In this document: positions 51,605-63,792 of the stretch, one piece after another
Layout: each line of letters opens with the position of its first letter
How positions within the stretch are numbered: the first letter of the stretch is position 1
Source: Xenococcaceae cyanobacterium MO_188.B29
GTDB taxonomy: Bacteria > Cyanobacteriota > Cyanobacteriia > Cyanobacteriales > Xenococcaceae
Assembly: GCA_030065155.1 (NCBI GenBank)
Contig: JASJDI010000001.1
Coordinates: 1 to 64,000 of the forward strand
DNA length: 64,000 nucleotides
Direction: 5' to 3'
Notes under the pieces: generated by a model
Told to the model about the DNA's origin: nothing
The model's database searches: none
The model's input: the letters and a program-made list of their open reading frames with translations, nothing else
Translations under genes and position numbers: made by a program

Positions 51605-52156
51605 CTAGCGTACAGAAAAAGATTGAGCAGCTACTTCAAAAGTATCTTTAACAGTTTCCCAACGGCTTTCAGGAGTAGAAAGATTGAAAGTAAATAATTT
51701 ACCATGACTGACAGCAACACTAGCTAAATTGTGTCGTTGTGGCTGATCTGGTACATCCACTTCATACTCTAGAAGATAATAACTTTTATCATTAGCCTGA
51801 CGAGATTCTGCCCTCAGAAACGCGGAGTCAATTTCTAGATTGGGATTATTTTTGACCAAATTAAGAAAGCGATAACCTACTTCTGAGGGTGTACCCAAAT
51901 CTTCTAAAGTTTTATCACTAGGAACATCGCTAATAATTACACTTAAATTCTCTGTGCGTTCAATCAAATCGCGGAAAACAACATCTACTCCTGCAGATGG
52001 GTTTTTAAGATCGACAGGTATCCAACCATTAGGGTAGAGAAATTCGTATCCTTTAGCAGGATTAACATAGCTTTTTAAACCACTAACTCCCACAGAGCAA
52101 CTTGATAGAGTAATACTCAGTACAATTAGCAAGATAGAAATAAGGGATCTGAACAT
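51605..52156 (-). CDS. PsbP-like lipoprotein (CyanoP)
   Basis: Lipobox LSSCS; KGYEFLYPNGWIPVDLKNPSAGVDVVFRDLIERTENLSVIISDV. Confidence 0.88.
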   Translation of the reverse strand: MFRSLISILLIVLSITLSSCSVGVSGLKSYVNPAKGYEFLYPNGWIPVDLKNPSAGVDVVFRDLIERTENLSVIISDVPSDKTLEDLGTPSEVGYRFLNLVKNNPNLEIDSAFLRAESRQANDKSYYLLEYEVDVPDQPQRHNLASVAVSHGKLFTFNLSTPESRWETVKDTFEVAAQSFSVR

Positions 52157-52265
52157 TGGTCTTTAGATAATTTAGTTCTGGCTGTTTTATTGTCCCATTA
52201 AAATTAGCTAGTTGCTGGATTTTATCTTTTCTGCGTTCTTTTAACTACTAGCTAACTCAGTTATT

Positions 52266-53582
52266 TCAGACTAAAAGTGTATTAGATTGACTGCGATCGG
52301 GTAATTCTTTTTCCAAATTACGCAAACGAGGTTCCCGAGAAGCGATCGCTACAGCAATAAGATTGATAATTCCCAGCAAAATTAAGAGTAAAGCAATACC
52401 TTGTCCGAATCCCACCCCAATAAATTTACCAATACTATCGGCTAACAAGCCATTTTCAGCCATTAAAGGATTAAAAATACGGTCTACTAAAGGCCCTGCT
52501 AGTAAATATGCTCCAATCGAGAGAGAACGTTCTATTGTTTGTTGTAGGGCAAATATTCTTCCTTGTAAACGAGGTGGTATTTTGCTTTGCCAAATTGCCT
52601 GATTACAACTAATGATGATAGGCATAGAGAATAGGTAGCCGAAAATTCCTGCTGCTAGCACTACTGAAGAAATTCTTGTTCCTGCGAGGAAAACGATTAT
52701 GCCTTGAAAAGCCACAAAACCGAGAATTGTTTTAACTCGATTTTGAAATCCCTTCCACAAACTGATCGTAATACTACCAAGCAACATCCCACAGCCACCA
52801 ATAGATAGGATAATTCCTAGTTCTTCTGTAGAATTAGGCTCGTAAAGTAGGGGCCAAAGTACAACTTCTAGCATTCCTGTCGTAAAGTAACTGATAGCCA
52901 CAAACCCTAAAAGATTGCGCAAACCAAGTCTGACTGCGACATAATGCCAACTAGATCTAGTTTCGGCAAAAAGTTGACTAAAAATCTGCTCTTGTCTGTT
53001 TTTCCTGCGTTTGAGATAGGGAAATTTGACACAACTAAGAGTAGTTAGAGCGACTAGGAAAGTTACAAAGTCAATCAGGAGAATCCCATTCAGGTGAACA
53101 ACTTGCAGTAATAGTCCTGCGGTAAAAGGGGCAGCAATTTTGGCGATCGCGCTAGAAGCTTGCACCATACCGTTAGCCTGACTCAAATTTTTTTGCGGGA
53201 CAAGTTGAGCGATCGCTGCTGTGTAAGCAGGTACTTGAAAGGCATTAAAACTAGAAGTGACAATAATAGCTAGATAAATATGCCAAATTTCTAACTGGCC
53301 TGAGAGGACAATTAACATTATGGTTAAGGTTACTATTCCTGCCACTAAATCACTTAAAATCATCGCATGACGACGATTCCACCTGTCTATCAAAACTCCA
53401 GCGAGAGGAGAAACAATTACTTTGGGTAAATAGATAAAGAGGATAGTGAGGGCAAACTGGGTAATAGTACCTGTCTCTTTATAGGTTTGTTCTAAAATCC
53501 AAAATCCTAAAGCAAACTCTGTTAACTTAGAGCCAAACAGAGAAACAACTTGTCCAATCCAAACGAGAAAGAAAATTCGCAT
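52266..53582 (-). CDS. MFS transporter
   Basis: 12-TM-like hydrophobic pattern; GVLIDRWNRRHAMILSDLVAG. Confidence 0.9.
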   Translation of the reverse strand: MRIFFLVWIGQVVSLFGSKLTEFALGFWILEQTYKETGTITQFALTILFIYLPKVIVSPLAGVLIDRWNRRHAMILSDLVAGIVTLTIMLIVLSGQLEIWHIYLAIIVTSSFNAFQVPAYTAAIAQLVPQKNLSQANGMVQASSAIAKIAAPFTAGLLLQVVHLNGILLIDFVTFLVALTTLSCVKFPYLKRRKNRQEQIFSQLFAETRSSWHYVAVRLGLRNLLGFVAISYFTTGMLEVVLWPLLYEPNSTEELGIILSIGGCGMLLGSITISLWKGFQNRVKTILGFVAFQGIIVFLAGTRISSVVLAAGIFGYLFSMPIIISCNQAIWQSKIPPRLQGRIFALQQTIERSLSIGAYLLAGPLVDRIFNPLMAENGLLADSIGKFIGVGFGQGIALLLILLGIINLIAVAIASREPRLRNLEKELPDRSQSNTLLV

Positions 53583-53947
53583 ATAGTAGATTTAAAATAA
53601 GTGAAATAAATTTAAGTCGGCTAAACTAGTATGCACAATCTAAATTAGATTTGATTGAGCAAAAAATAAGAAATAATTCATTTATATGTGCATCATATAG
53701 TAAAATTTCCTTAATTGAGTAAGCCTTATAAGTATTTATACTTATGAGACAAAATTGTAAAGTATCATTTATTTTAAGTACATGATAATTACAATTACCA
53801 GAAAGCATTTATTTTTTAGTTTTCAGATTTAATTTTCTAAAATTAAGAATATGAGAAAATAAAGGCTGTTTGCTAACAAAAGCAGAAATTAGGAATTAAT
53901 ATAGTGTTTGGCGATCAGCCGATCAGGGTAATCAAAAGGTAAAGTCA

Positions 53948-55282
53948 ATGTCAATGGCAAAAGTTGAGGATTATTATTCCATTCTTCAAGTTTCTCCCCA
54001 TGCACCTATTACAGATATCAAAGCAGCTTTTCGCCGTCTTGCTCGTTTGTATCATCCCGACTTAAATCCTGACGATCCTGAATCGGCAGAAAAATTCAAA
54101 CATATTTCTCAAGCTTATGAAACTTTATCTGATCCCAACAAGCGTCGTCGTTACGATCGAGAGTTGAGATTTAGGTCTAATCACAAGGTTAGTAAAAAAA
54201 ACGATGAATCGGGTAAAAAATCTAAATCTGCTCAGGATTATTATAGTCGGGGGATAAATAAGTCTCAACGCAAAGATTTCCAAGGCGCAATTGAAAACTA
54301 CACTAAAGCGATCGAAATAGATGCAAATTTTGTCGATGCTTACTTAAAACGATGTGAAATGCGCTACAAATTGGGAGATAACAAGGGAGTTTTAGAAGAT
54401 TGCTCTCAAGTCTTAAGAATAGACCCTAGCATAGCTAAAGCACATTACTATCAGGGAAGAGCGCGTTATCGTTTGGGCTATGGACAATCAGCGATCGATT
54501 CCTACACGCAAGCTCTCCATCAAGATTGTAACTATGCTCAAGCATACTATTATCGGGCTTTAGCTTATCAAGAACAAAAAAATGCTACGGCAGCTTTAGA
54601 AGATTTACACGTTGCTGCCAAATTATTTTACGATCAGGGCAATTTAAGTGCTTATCGTCTAACTAAGAAAACTATTCAAGACTCAACTCCTGGCATTTGG
54701 AAACCAGGTCAATTGTCAGGAAATTTTAACCGTCTCTGGCAAAATTCAGCCTTAGTATTGATTACTTATTTATTTAACCCAGGAGGAGGATTATTACCGG
54801 CATTTTCCAGCTTAGAAAAAAAAGAAGCTCTAGAAGTAGGTATTATCTATGGCATAATAGCTGATTTGATGTTTGTTTGTAGTATTTATGTAAATTGGAA
54901 AAATTGGAGTAATGAAGATTTTCCTTTCGTAGCCCTTTGTTTTGTCGGCATTATTCCTTTTATGATTCTCATTATCTCTAGTCATTTAATCCGCTTCTTT
55001 TCTAATAGTCCTGGCAACATTAACACAGATGTTTTTATTGCTGGAACTACTCTTTTTCCTTTAGGGTTATTAGCTTGGATTATGGGGTTTATCTCCCTAT
55101 CTTGGAATGTTTTTGTCTTGCCTTTTATTATTTTTGGTTGTTCTTACACTATTTTGACTCTCTATATTGGTTGCACTCAAGTATTAAACCTCGGCGAAGC
55201 CAAAGCTGCTTTTGTAACTCCGTTAATCCTACTTACTAGTATTTTTCTCTCTTATCTAGCATTTATTCCTGTCCTTCATTAA
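53948..55282 (+). CDS. DnaJ-domain protein with TPRs and C-terminal TM segments
   Basis: [62 protein letters not shown]. Confidence 0.92.
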   Translation: MSMAKVEDYYSILQVSPHAPITDIKAAFRRLARLYHPDLNPDDPESAEKFKHISQAYETLSDPNKRRRYDRELRFRSNHKVSKKNDESGKKSKSAQDYYSRGINKSQRKDFQGAIENYTKAIEIDANFVDAYLKRCEMRYKLGDNKGVLEDCSQVLRIDPSIAKAHYYQGRARYRLGYGQSAIDSYTQALHQDCNYAQAYYYRALAYQEQKNATAALEDLHVAAKLFYDQGNLSAYRLTKKTIQDSTPGIWKPGQLSGNFNRLWQNSALVLITYLFNPGGGLLPAFSSLEKKEALEVGIIYGIIADLMFVCSIYVNWKNWSNEDFPFVALCFVGIIPFMILIISSHLIRFFSNSPGNINTDVFIAGTTLFPLGLLAWIMGFISLSWNVFVLPFIIFGCSYTILTLYIGCTQVLNLGEAKAAFVTPLILLTSIFLSYLAFIPVLH

Positions 55283-55349
55283 TAAAAGCTATATTTTCCT
55301 ATCCATACTGATACTCTTGGCTCTGATAGTGCTACAATCTATCACCATA

Positions 55350-55427
55350 GCTAGGGGTGTCTAAAGACTTAGGCTGAGATAGTCCCTTGGAACCTGAGAC
55401 TGGGTAATACCAGCGGAGGAAAGCTGT
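55350..55427 (+). ncRNA. TPP (THI-box) riboswitch
   Basis: AGGGGTGT...GGCTGAGATAG...AACCTGAGACTGGGTAATACCAGCGGAGGAAAGCTG upstream of thiC. Confidence 0.95.
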
Positions 55428-55444
55428 TTATTGAGGAAAATTAA

Positions 55445-56827
<1,383 letters not shown>

Positions 56828-56963
56828 GCTTGTTTAAAAGCAGCGATCGCATGATTCAATCAACATAATTTGAGCTTTAAAAGCGATCGCTAAATATTCC
56901 CCTCAGAATTTTCATAGCGATCGCCAAAATCAGGGCAAACTTTCTCAAGATGGAGCGTCAAGA

Positions 56964-57998
56964 TTAATACAAGCAGGCATCTAAGAGATAATCTGCATTA
57001 AAGCGCACAGCATCGGTACAAGGAAGTCCAGTAATTTGCTGCGTTTCTTCTATGGCTTTTTTAGCTGCTGCCTCATCCAAATGAAAAGTGTTAAGGGCGA
57101 TCGCTTTTACTGCTACTTTACCAAAATTTCCTCCTGTACTAGCTAAAGTTTCGTATAAATGCACTACTTCTGGTAGAGGGGGAATTAAGACATCTGGTAA
57201 ATTGTTAATATGTTTTTGCCCTGGACGATGGACTAAAATCAATCCTGTGGGTTGACTGCCACGGATTAAAGGTAAAGTAGCTGTAGAGCCTGGATGAATT
57301 AAAGAGCCTTGTCCTTCCACTATTAGTAAGTCACATTGTCGACCTAATTTCATCACTATTCTTTCTACTGCTCCCGCAGCGAAGTCTACCCTCACTGCAT
57401 CTAAAGGAATTCCTTGTCCTGTAATAGCTATACCACCCTGTCCTGTAGCTACAAATTCAGCGTTAATACCTCTAGTTTCAGCAGCACGATAAATTTCTAA
57501 GCTAGTAGACATTTTACCCACTGCCATATCTGTTCCTACAGTTAAAATTCTGGTGCAAGCAAGCGATCGCGCTTGGGCTGAAGCAATGGTTAAGCCTGGT
57601 GGTTCTCGGCGAATGTCCCAAACCCATTGTCCTGGCTGTAAATTAGTGTACTCCGATGTCATGGGTGTGTGTAAACCATTTACTACCGATAGTCCAGAAG
57701 CGATCGCGCCATCAACTTCTTCTTTCCAAGCTGGGGGTAATTTTCCTCCTGAAGGAGCAATACCAATTAATAAAACGTCAGGATTATAAGTCAAAACTTC
57801 TGATACACTAGCTACAATGGGGATGTCTTTGTCAATACCAGTTAGTTGTTGGAGCGATTCCCCCGCAGATTGAGCGTCGATTACAGCCACAACATTCGCT
57901 TGAGCGTAGCGCAAAAAAGCTAGTCCCGTTTTACCGCGATCGCCACGAATGCCCTGGTGAAGTAAAATTGCTACTCGGTGTTTAGCTGTCAGAGACAC
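56964..57998 (-). CDS. DUF1611 family protein (DgcN-like)
   Basis: RILTVGTDMAVGKMSTSLEIYRAAETRG; VEGQGSLIHPG; overlaps the downstream end of an enolase-superfamily gene. Confidence 0.8.
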   Translation of the reverse strand: MSLTAKHRVAILLHQGIRGDRGKTGLAFLRYAQANVVAVIDAQSAGESLQQLTGIDKDIPIVASVSEVLTYNPDVLLIGIAPSGGKLPPAWKEEVDGAIASGLSVVNGLHTPMTSEYTNLQPGQWVWDIRREPPGLTIASAQARSLACTRILTVGTDMAVGKMSTSLEIYRAAETRGINAEFVATGQGGIAITGQGIPLDAVRVDFAAGAVERIVMKLGRQCDLLIVEGQGSLIHPGSTATLPLIRGSQPTGLILVHRPGQKHINNLPDVLIPPLPEVVHLYETLASTGGNFGKVAVKAIALNTFHLDEAAAKKAIEETQQITGLPCTDAVRFNADYLLDACLY

Positions 57999-59049
57999 GG
58001 TATTCTACTCCTAATCCTGGTTGATTGTTAGGTAATAAGCGTCCTTCTTGGAGGGTTGCACCACAAAAAGGATCGTCAATTAGGTTTAGATGACTATCCA
58101 AGTCGAGATAATCTGCTAGAGGAGCAAGATGAGCCATGGCAGTATTCGCTAAACTACTGTCAGAATAGCAGCCGAACATAATTTTTAGACCACAAGTACG
58201 AGCAACCTCGATCGATCGTCTCACTTCTGTTAAGCCTCCAGCTTTCATAATTTTGAGATTAATTCCTGCCACAGAGTTAGCTAGTTTAACAATATCTTTA
58301 CTAGTAAAACAACTTTCATCGACAAAAATCGGTAAAGGAGAATGATTAGATAAGATTGCTAATTGATCTTCTGCTCCTACTGGTAAAGGTTGCTCAATAT
58401 ACTCTACTTCTTGTTGAGCTAACCACTTACTCATAATTATGGCATCTTCTAAACTCCATCCTCCATTCGCATCAACCATTAATTTAGCTTTGGGTGCTTC
58501 CTGCTTGATAGCTAATAACATGGCGCGATCGGCTTCGATCCCTTGAGGGTTGCCTAATTTTACTTTAATTACTTGAGCTTCTATGACTCTTTGCCAGTTT
58601 TGTACTCTAGCGATCGCGCCTTCAGGTGAATTAATCCCTACTGTGACAGAAATAGGAACAATTGAATCACGATCTAATCCCCACAATTGCCATAGAGGTA
58701 AACTTACTTTTTTCCCCAGCCAGTCATAGAGTGCCATATCAATAGCAGCACACAAAGAAGAAGATACTTGCTCTTGAATTAAATAAGAAGTTATTTTTTC
58801 TCGCTCTAACGGGTTATAATGCTGTAAATTGGGGATAATCTGCCTAAATTCTTCAAGCAATTGCTCAGAGGTTTTCTTTTCACTTTTAGCGATCGAAAAA
58901 GGCGAAGCTTCACCCCATCCCTCAATGTCGCCTTCTCGAATTTTGACCCAAATATTAGTATTCTTAGTTATTGTCCCCCGACTGATTTGCAGAGGAAATT
59001 TTTTGTGGACAGTAAAAGTTTGAGCTGTCAATTCCATAGGTAATAGCAA
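57982..59049 (-). CDS. Dipeptide epimerase / enolase-superfamily racemase (DgcA-like)
   Basis: VIKVKLGNPQGIEADRAMLLAIKQEAPKAKLMVDANGGWSLEDAI...FVDESC...NLKIMKAGGLTE. Confidence 0.88.
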   Translation of the reverse strand: MLLPMELTAQTFTVHKKFPLQISRGTITKNTNIWVKIREGDIEGWGEASPFSIAKSEKKTSEQLLEEFRQIIPNLQHYNPLEREKITSYLIQEQVSSSLCAAIDMALYDWLGKKVSLPLWQLWGLDRDSIVPISVTVGINSPEGAIARVQNWQRVIEAQVIKVKLGNPQGIEADRAMLLAIKQEAPKAKLMVDANGGWSLEDAIIMSKWLAQQEVEYIEQPLPVGAEDQLAILSNHSPLPIFVDESCFTSKDIVKLANSVAGINLKIMKAGGLTEVRRSIEVARTCGLKIMFGCYSDSSLANTAMAHLAPLADYLDLDSHLNLIDDPFCGATLQEGRLLPNNQPGLGVEYRVSDS

Positions 59050-59073
59050 TCTAAATTATGGGAATTTTGCTTA

Positions 59074-59637
59074 TTGATGATTAATATTCAAAAATGGACA
59101 ATACTTGCTTCTCATTTAGTTCTCAATCATCAATGGTGTCAGATTAGACAAGATAAAATTCAACTAGCTAATGGCAAAATAGTTGATGACTACTTTGTCA
59201 ATGTTAGACCAGATATTGCTTTAGTTTTCCCGATAACTGCCAATCGAGAAGTTGTGTTTGTGCGTCAATATCGTCACGGTGTGGCAGAAATTCTTTTAGA
59301 GTTACCAGCAGGCAGTTTTGATCCTAGTAAAGAAGATAGCTTAACCGCAGTCCAAAGAGAATTACTCGAAGAAACTGGCTACACTGCCACCGAATTTATT
59401 AAAATTGCCACTCTATACGATAATCCAGTTAAAGATACTAACAAAATTCATTTATTTATAGCCAAAAATGCTACTTTAACTAGTCAACAAAAGTTAGATG
59501 AGACAGAAGAAATCGAAGTTACTCTAATTCCCATCAGCAAAATCAAAGAGAAAATTAAGTCAGGGGAAATATGTGTTTGTGGCAGTATTGCAGCGATCTT
59601 TCTAGCTTTGGATGTTTTGAAACTGTCGGAAATTTAG
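59074..59637 (+). CDS. NUDIX hydrolase (ADP-ribose pyrophosphatase type)
   Basis: ELPAGSFDPSKEDSLTAVQRELLEETGYTA. Confidence 0.93.
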   Translation: MMINIQKWTILASHLVLNHQWCQIRQDKIQLANGKIVDDYFVNVRPDIALVFPITANREVVFVRQYRHGVAEILLELPAGSFDPSKEDSLTAVQRELLEETGYTATEFIKIATLYDNPVKDTNKIHLFIAKNATLTSQQKLDETEEIEVTLIPISKIKEKIKSGEICVCGSIAAIFLALDVLKLSEI

Positions 59638-59810
59638 CAGTTTTCATTGGCTTTATGACAATAAAATCTCTCAAACCAATATTTATGATTACTTATTGTG
59701 ATGTAATGAGAGTAAAAAAAATGATTGGTTAAATAATTCATGGAGCGAGATATAGTATAAAGAATATTCTCTTTTTTGCAGAAAAATGAGCGTAAACCTA
59801 ATATGAATTC

Positions 59811-61550
59811 ATGACTCATCTAGATAGATTATGGAAATTACCATTGTCAAATTTTAAGATTGATTTGACTAGTTGTCAAAAATCATTGACAATCATAGCC
59901 ACTTCTTTATGTTTGAGTTTACTATCTTCATCAGTTAAAGCTCAAAACCCATACAAACTAATTAATTCTAGCAATTATAATAACTCCATCAATCCATCTT
60001 CTCTTCATAGTCAAAATCTGCCAACACCAAATATTATTCAACCAGAAGATGAAGGGATTCAGACAGATACATCTGTCGTAGTTAATGAGTTTGAGATATT
60101 AGGTAGTAGTGTTTTTAGTCAGCAAGAATTACAAAAAATTACTCAACCCTTTGTTGGTCGTTCCCTTTCTTTTACCGAACTATTTCAAGTGCGATCGGCT
60201 ATCACTAAACTTTACACTGATAATGGTTATATTAATTCTGGTGCTTATATTCCAGAACAAGAAGTAGAGTCAGGAAAATTAACTATCGAAATATTAGAAG
60301 GAGAACTAGAAGCTATTAACATAACAGGTAATAAAAGACTAGACCCTGATTATGTGCGTAAACGTATAGCCTTAGCTGCTGGTAAACCAGTAAATATAAA
60401 CTCTATACTCAAAGCTTTACAACTATTACGATTAGACCCTTTAATCGAAAATATTTCTGCTGAATTATCAACAGGAATTCGCCCTGGTACAAGTTTATTA
60501 GATGTGGAAATTGAAGAAGCCGATGCTTTTGTAGTTTCAGCAATTTTAGATAATTCTCGATCGCCTAGTGTAGGAACATTCCGTCGTGGTACTAGTATTA
60601 CTCATAACAATTTATTCGGCTTTGGGGATAAATTTGATTTCCAATACACAAACACTGATGGTAGTGATAGTTTTGACTTTGGCTATACTGTGCCTATCAA
60701 TCTCAGAAATGGGAAACTTGGCTTCAAGTATGGCATTAATTTTAACGATATAGTTGAAGATCCCTTTACTATTCTAGATATTGAATCAGAATCCCGTTAC
60801 TACGAATTGAACTTACGTCAGCCCATAATCCAACAACCAGATAATGAACTAAGTTTGGGACTGGCTTTTTCTCGTGTAGAAAGTGAAACTTCTGTACAAG
60901 ATAACCCTTTTCGTATTTCTGTTGGTGCAGATGACCAAGGACGGACTAAAATTAGTGTGATTAGATTTTCTCAAGAATGGGTTAATCGTAGTGCAAATCA
61001 AGTAATTGCTGCTCGTTCTCAATTTAGTATTGGTATAGATGCTTTTAATGCCACTATTAACGAAGATGCTCCCGATAGTAGCTTTTTTGCTTGGCGAGGA
61101 CAAGGGCAATGGATACGTCGTTTGGATGAAGATTTCTTGTTTGTGTTGAGGGGAGATATACAATTATCTGCTAGTTCTCTAGTCCCCTTAGAACAATTTC
61201 GTGTAGGTGGTTTTGGCAGTGTTAGAGGTTATCGTCAAGATTTAAGCTTAGGAGACAATGGTTTCTTTACTTCGGCAGAATTGAGAATTCCTATCTGGCG
61301 TATTCCTGCCATAGATGGAATAGTTCAGCTTACACCCTTTGTTGACATCGGTGTGGTGTGGAATAAAGAAGATACTATTGAAATTGAAAACGATGTTTTA
61401 CCATCCCTTGGTATTGGGTTAAACTTCACTATGGGAGATCGCTTCAATGCTCGTCTCGATTGGGGTATCCCTTTAATTGATGTAGATTCCGAGCAAAATT
61501 CTCTGCAGGAAAACGGTGTTTATTTTATGCTTAATTACGACTTGTTTTAG
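59811..61550 (+). CDS. ShlB/FhaC/HecB (TpsB)-type outer-membrane transporter
   Basis: Signal-like N-term, POTRA domain YINSGAYIPEQEVESGKLTIEILEGELEAINITGNKRL, C-terminal beta-barrel with FRVGGFGSVRGYRQD. Confidence 0.92.
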   Translation: MTHLDRLWKLPLSNFKIDLTSCQKSLTIIATSLCLSLLSSSVKAQNPYKLINSSNYNNSINPSSLHSQNLPTPNIIQPEDEGIQTDTSVVVNEFEILGSSVFSQQELQKITQPFVGRSLSFTELFQVRSAITKLYTDNGYINSGAYIPEQEVESGKLTIEILEGELEAINITGNKRLDPDYVRKRIALAAGKPVNINSILKALQLLRLDPLIENISAELSTGIRPGTSLLDVEIEEADAFVVSAILDNSRSPSVGTFRRGTSITHNNLFGFGDKFDFQYTNTDGSDSFDFGYTVPINLRNGKLGFKYGINFNDIVEDPFTILDIESESRYYELNLRQPIIQQPDNELSLGLAFSRVESETSVQDNPFRISVGADDQGRTKISVIRFSQEWVNRSANQVIAARSQFSIGIDAFNATINEDAPDSSFFAWRGQGQWIRRLDEDFLFVLRGDIQLSASSLVPLEQFRVGGFGSVRGYRQDLSLGDNGFFTSAELRIPIWRIPAIDGIVQLTPFVDIGVVWNKEDTIEIENDVLPSLGIGLNFTMGDRFNARLDWGIPLIDVDSEQNSLQENGVYFMLNYDLF

Positions 61551-61609
61551 AATTGCTGGGATTATCCTTATTTGATAATGGATAAGTCCTAAGTGTAAAA
61601 ATAGCAACA

Positions 61610-62049
61610 ATGAATAGTTTTATCCTGGAAGCAATTAATGAAGCAAAAAAGGGACTTAGAGAAGGTGGTATTCCTATCGGTTCAGTAATTGTCAGAAATG
61701 AAGAGATAATTAGTCGGGGTCATAATAAAAGAGTGCAAAAAGGTAGTGCTATTTTGCATGGGGAGATGGATGCTTTAGAAAATATAGGTCGGCAACCAGC
61801 TTCTTTCTACCAAAATGTTACTTTTATACTACTTTGTCTCCTTGTAGTATGTGTACAGGAGCTATATTAATGTATAAAATTCCTCACGTGATCATCGGCG
61901 AAAATAGGACTTTTATGGGTGAAGAAGAACTTCTTCGTTCCAGAGGCGTAAAGGTTGAAGTCTTGAATCATGAAATTTGTTTTCAATTAATGCAGGATTT
62001 TATCTTTAATAATTCTCTGCTTTGGAATGAAGATATCGGTTTAACATAA
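61610..62049 (+). pseudogene. Frameshifted nucleoside/cytosine deaminase
   Basis: HGEMDALE in 61610-61870 and SPCSMCTGAILMYKI in 61834-62049 belong to one deaminase; -1 shift near 61826 (GTTACTTTTATACTACTTTG). Confidence 0.85.
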
Positions 62050-62101
62050 ACTTCTAGAACTTACAGATATTTCTTATAACTAATCTACTGGAGTAATAGC
62101 A

Positions 62102-63643
62102 ATGAATTTAGCAGAACAGATTCTTTCTCAGCAACCAGATAATGTTCTAGAAAGACTGAGAGGTGCAGATAAATTTTGGACTGCTGTGCGTTCTCAACCG
62201 ATACAAGTTCCTCAAGTTGTCACGCAAAGTAAGGAATCTTTGGGAGAAACAGACTGGGATCTGGTTATTTGTGGGGGAACTTTGGGGATTTTGCTTGGTG
62301 CTGCTTGTGCTAAATTAGGCTGGAGAGTTGCTTTAATAGAAAGAGGAATTTTGCGGGGGAGAGAACAAGAATGGAATATTTCTCGTCAGGAATTAGCCAC
62401 TTTTTTAGAGTTAGATTTATTAACAGAAGTAGAATTAGAAAAAGCGATCGCGACAGAATATAATCCTGCCCGTATTGGGTTTTTAGGGGGTAAAGATATC
62501 TGGGTTAAAGATGTTTTAAATATTGGTGTCGATCCAGTTTATTTATTAGATACTCTCAAGAAAAGGTTTTTAGAATTCGGAGGAAAACTATTAGAAAATA
62601 CCGCTTTTAAGTCCGCAACTATTCATCCTGATGGTGTATTAGTAAGAGCAGGAGTAACCGAGCTAAAAACTTCCTTATTAATTGATGCTATGGGTCATTT
62701 TTCGCCTATTGTCAAACAAGCTAGGAAAGGAAGAAAGCCTGATGGCATTTGTATTGTTGTTGGTAGTTGCGCAGAAGGATATCAACAAAATGAAACTGGA
62801 GATTTAATTTATTCTTTTACGCCTATTACTAATCAATCTCAGTACTTTTGGGAGGCGTTTCCTGCTAGAGATGGTAGAACAACTTATATGTTTAGTTATT
62901 TAGATGCTCATCCAGAACGACCTAGTTTAGAATTTTTTATGGATGAGTATTTAAGATTATTACCAGAGTATCAAAAGATAGAATTAGCACAATTAAATTT
63001 TAAAAGATTTTTGTTTGGTTTTTTTCCCTCCTATCGTCAGAGTCCTCTACATTTACCATTCGATCGCATCTTACCTATAGGAGACAGTAGTGGGGGACAG
63101 TCTCCTGTTAGTTTTGGTGGTTTTGGGGCAATGGTTCGTCATTTACAACGCCTAACTTTTGGTATTAATGAAGCTTTAAAGATAGGTAATTTCAGCCGTA
63201 AAGATTTATCTCTCTTGCAGCCTTATCAACCCAATATTTCTGTTACTTGGTTATTTCAACAGACTATGAGTGTAGGTATAAATCAGCAAGTAAGTCCCGA
63301 TCAAATTAATAATTTAATGAACGGTGTTTTCGTGGTAATGGATCGCTTGGGAGACAAAGTAATTAAGCCTTTTTTGCAAGATGTAATTCAGTTTGCCCCT
63401 TTGGCTAAAACTTTACCTCTAGTTAATCCTAAATTAGTTTTGCCCATATTGCCTCAAGTGGGTATTAGTCCTCTCCTTGATTGGAGTAGACATTATTTGA
63501 ATTTGGGACTGTATCGGAGTTTATATCCTCTAGGAAAGTCCCTAGAATCGATCGCTGATAATGTATCTCCTCAACAACGTTACTATTATCATCGTTGGTT
63601 AGATGCTTGGAAGTATGGAAGTGGCAGAGATTATCAAGATTAA
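62102..63643 (+). CDS. cruP: FAD-dependent lycopene cyclase-like protein (CruP)
   Basis: DWDLVICGGTLGILLGAACAKLGWRVALIERGILRGREQEWNISRQEL; PIGDSSGGQSPVSFGGFGAMVRHL. Confidence 0.88.
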   Translation: MNLAEQILSQQPDNVLERLRGADKFWTAVRSQPIQVPQVVTQSKESLGETDWDLVICGGTLGILLGAACAKLGWRVALIERGILRGREQEWNISRQELATFLELDLLTEVELEKAIATEYNPARIGFLGGKDIWVKDVLNIGVDPVYLLDTLKKRFLEFGGKLLENTAFKSATIHPDGVLVRAGVTELKTSLLIDAMGHFSPIVKQARKGRKPDGICIVVGSCAEGYQQNETGDLIYSFTPITNQSQYFWEAFPARDGRTTYMFSYLDAHPERPSLEFFMDEYLRLLPEYQKIELAQLNFKRFLFGFFPSYRQSPLHLPFDRILPIGDSSGGQSPVSFGGFGAMVRHLQRLTFGINEALKIGNFSRKDLSLLQPYQPNISVTWLFQQTMSVGINQQVSPDQINNLMNGVFVVMDRLGDKVIKPFLQDVIQFAPLAKTLPLVNPKLVLPILPQVGISPLLDWSRHYLNLGLYRSLYPLGKSLESIADNVSPQQRYYYHRWLDAWKYGSGRDYQD

Positions 63644-63792
63644 GCTTTGTGCCATCAACCTCTCCAACCACTAAAAGTCTGTAAGTTTCCTGTCGGTTTC
63701 TGTGATTATTACTTAAAGGTTATTGCTTTCACTATACGTAAGTATTAAGATATCCACTAAGTAAATCATAAAATACTTATTTTAATAAAAAA

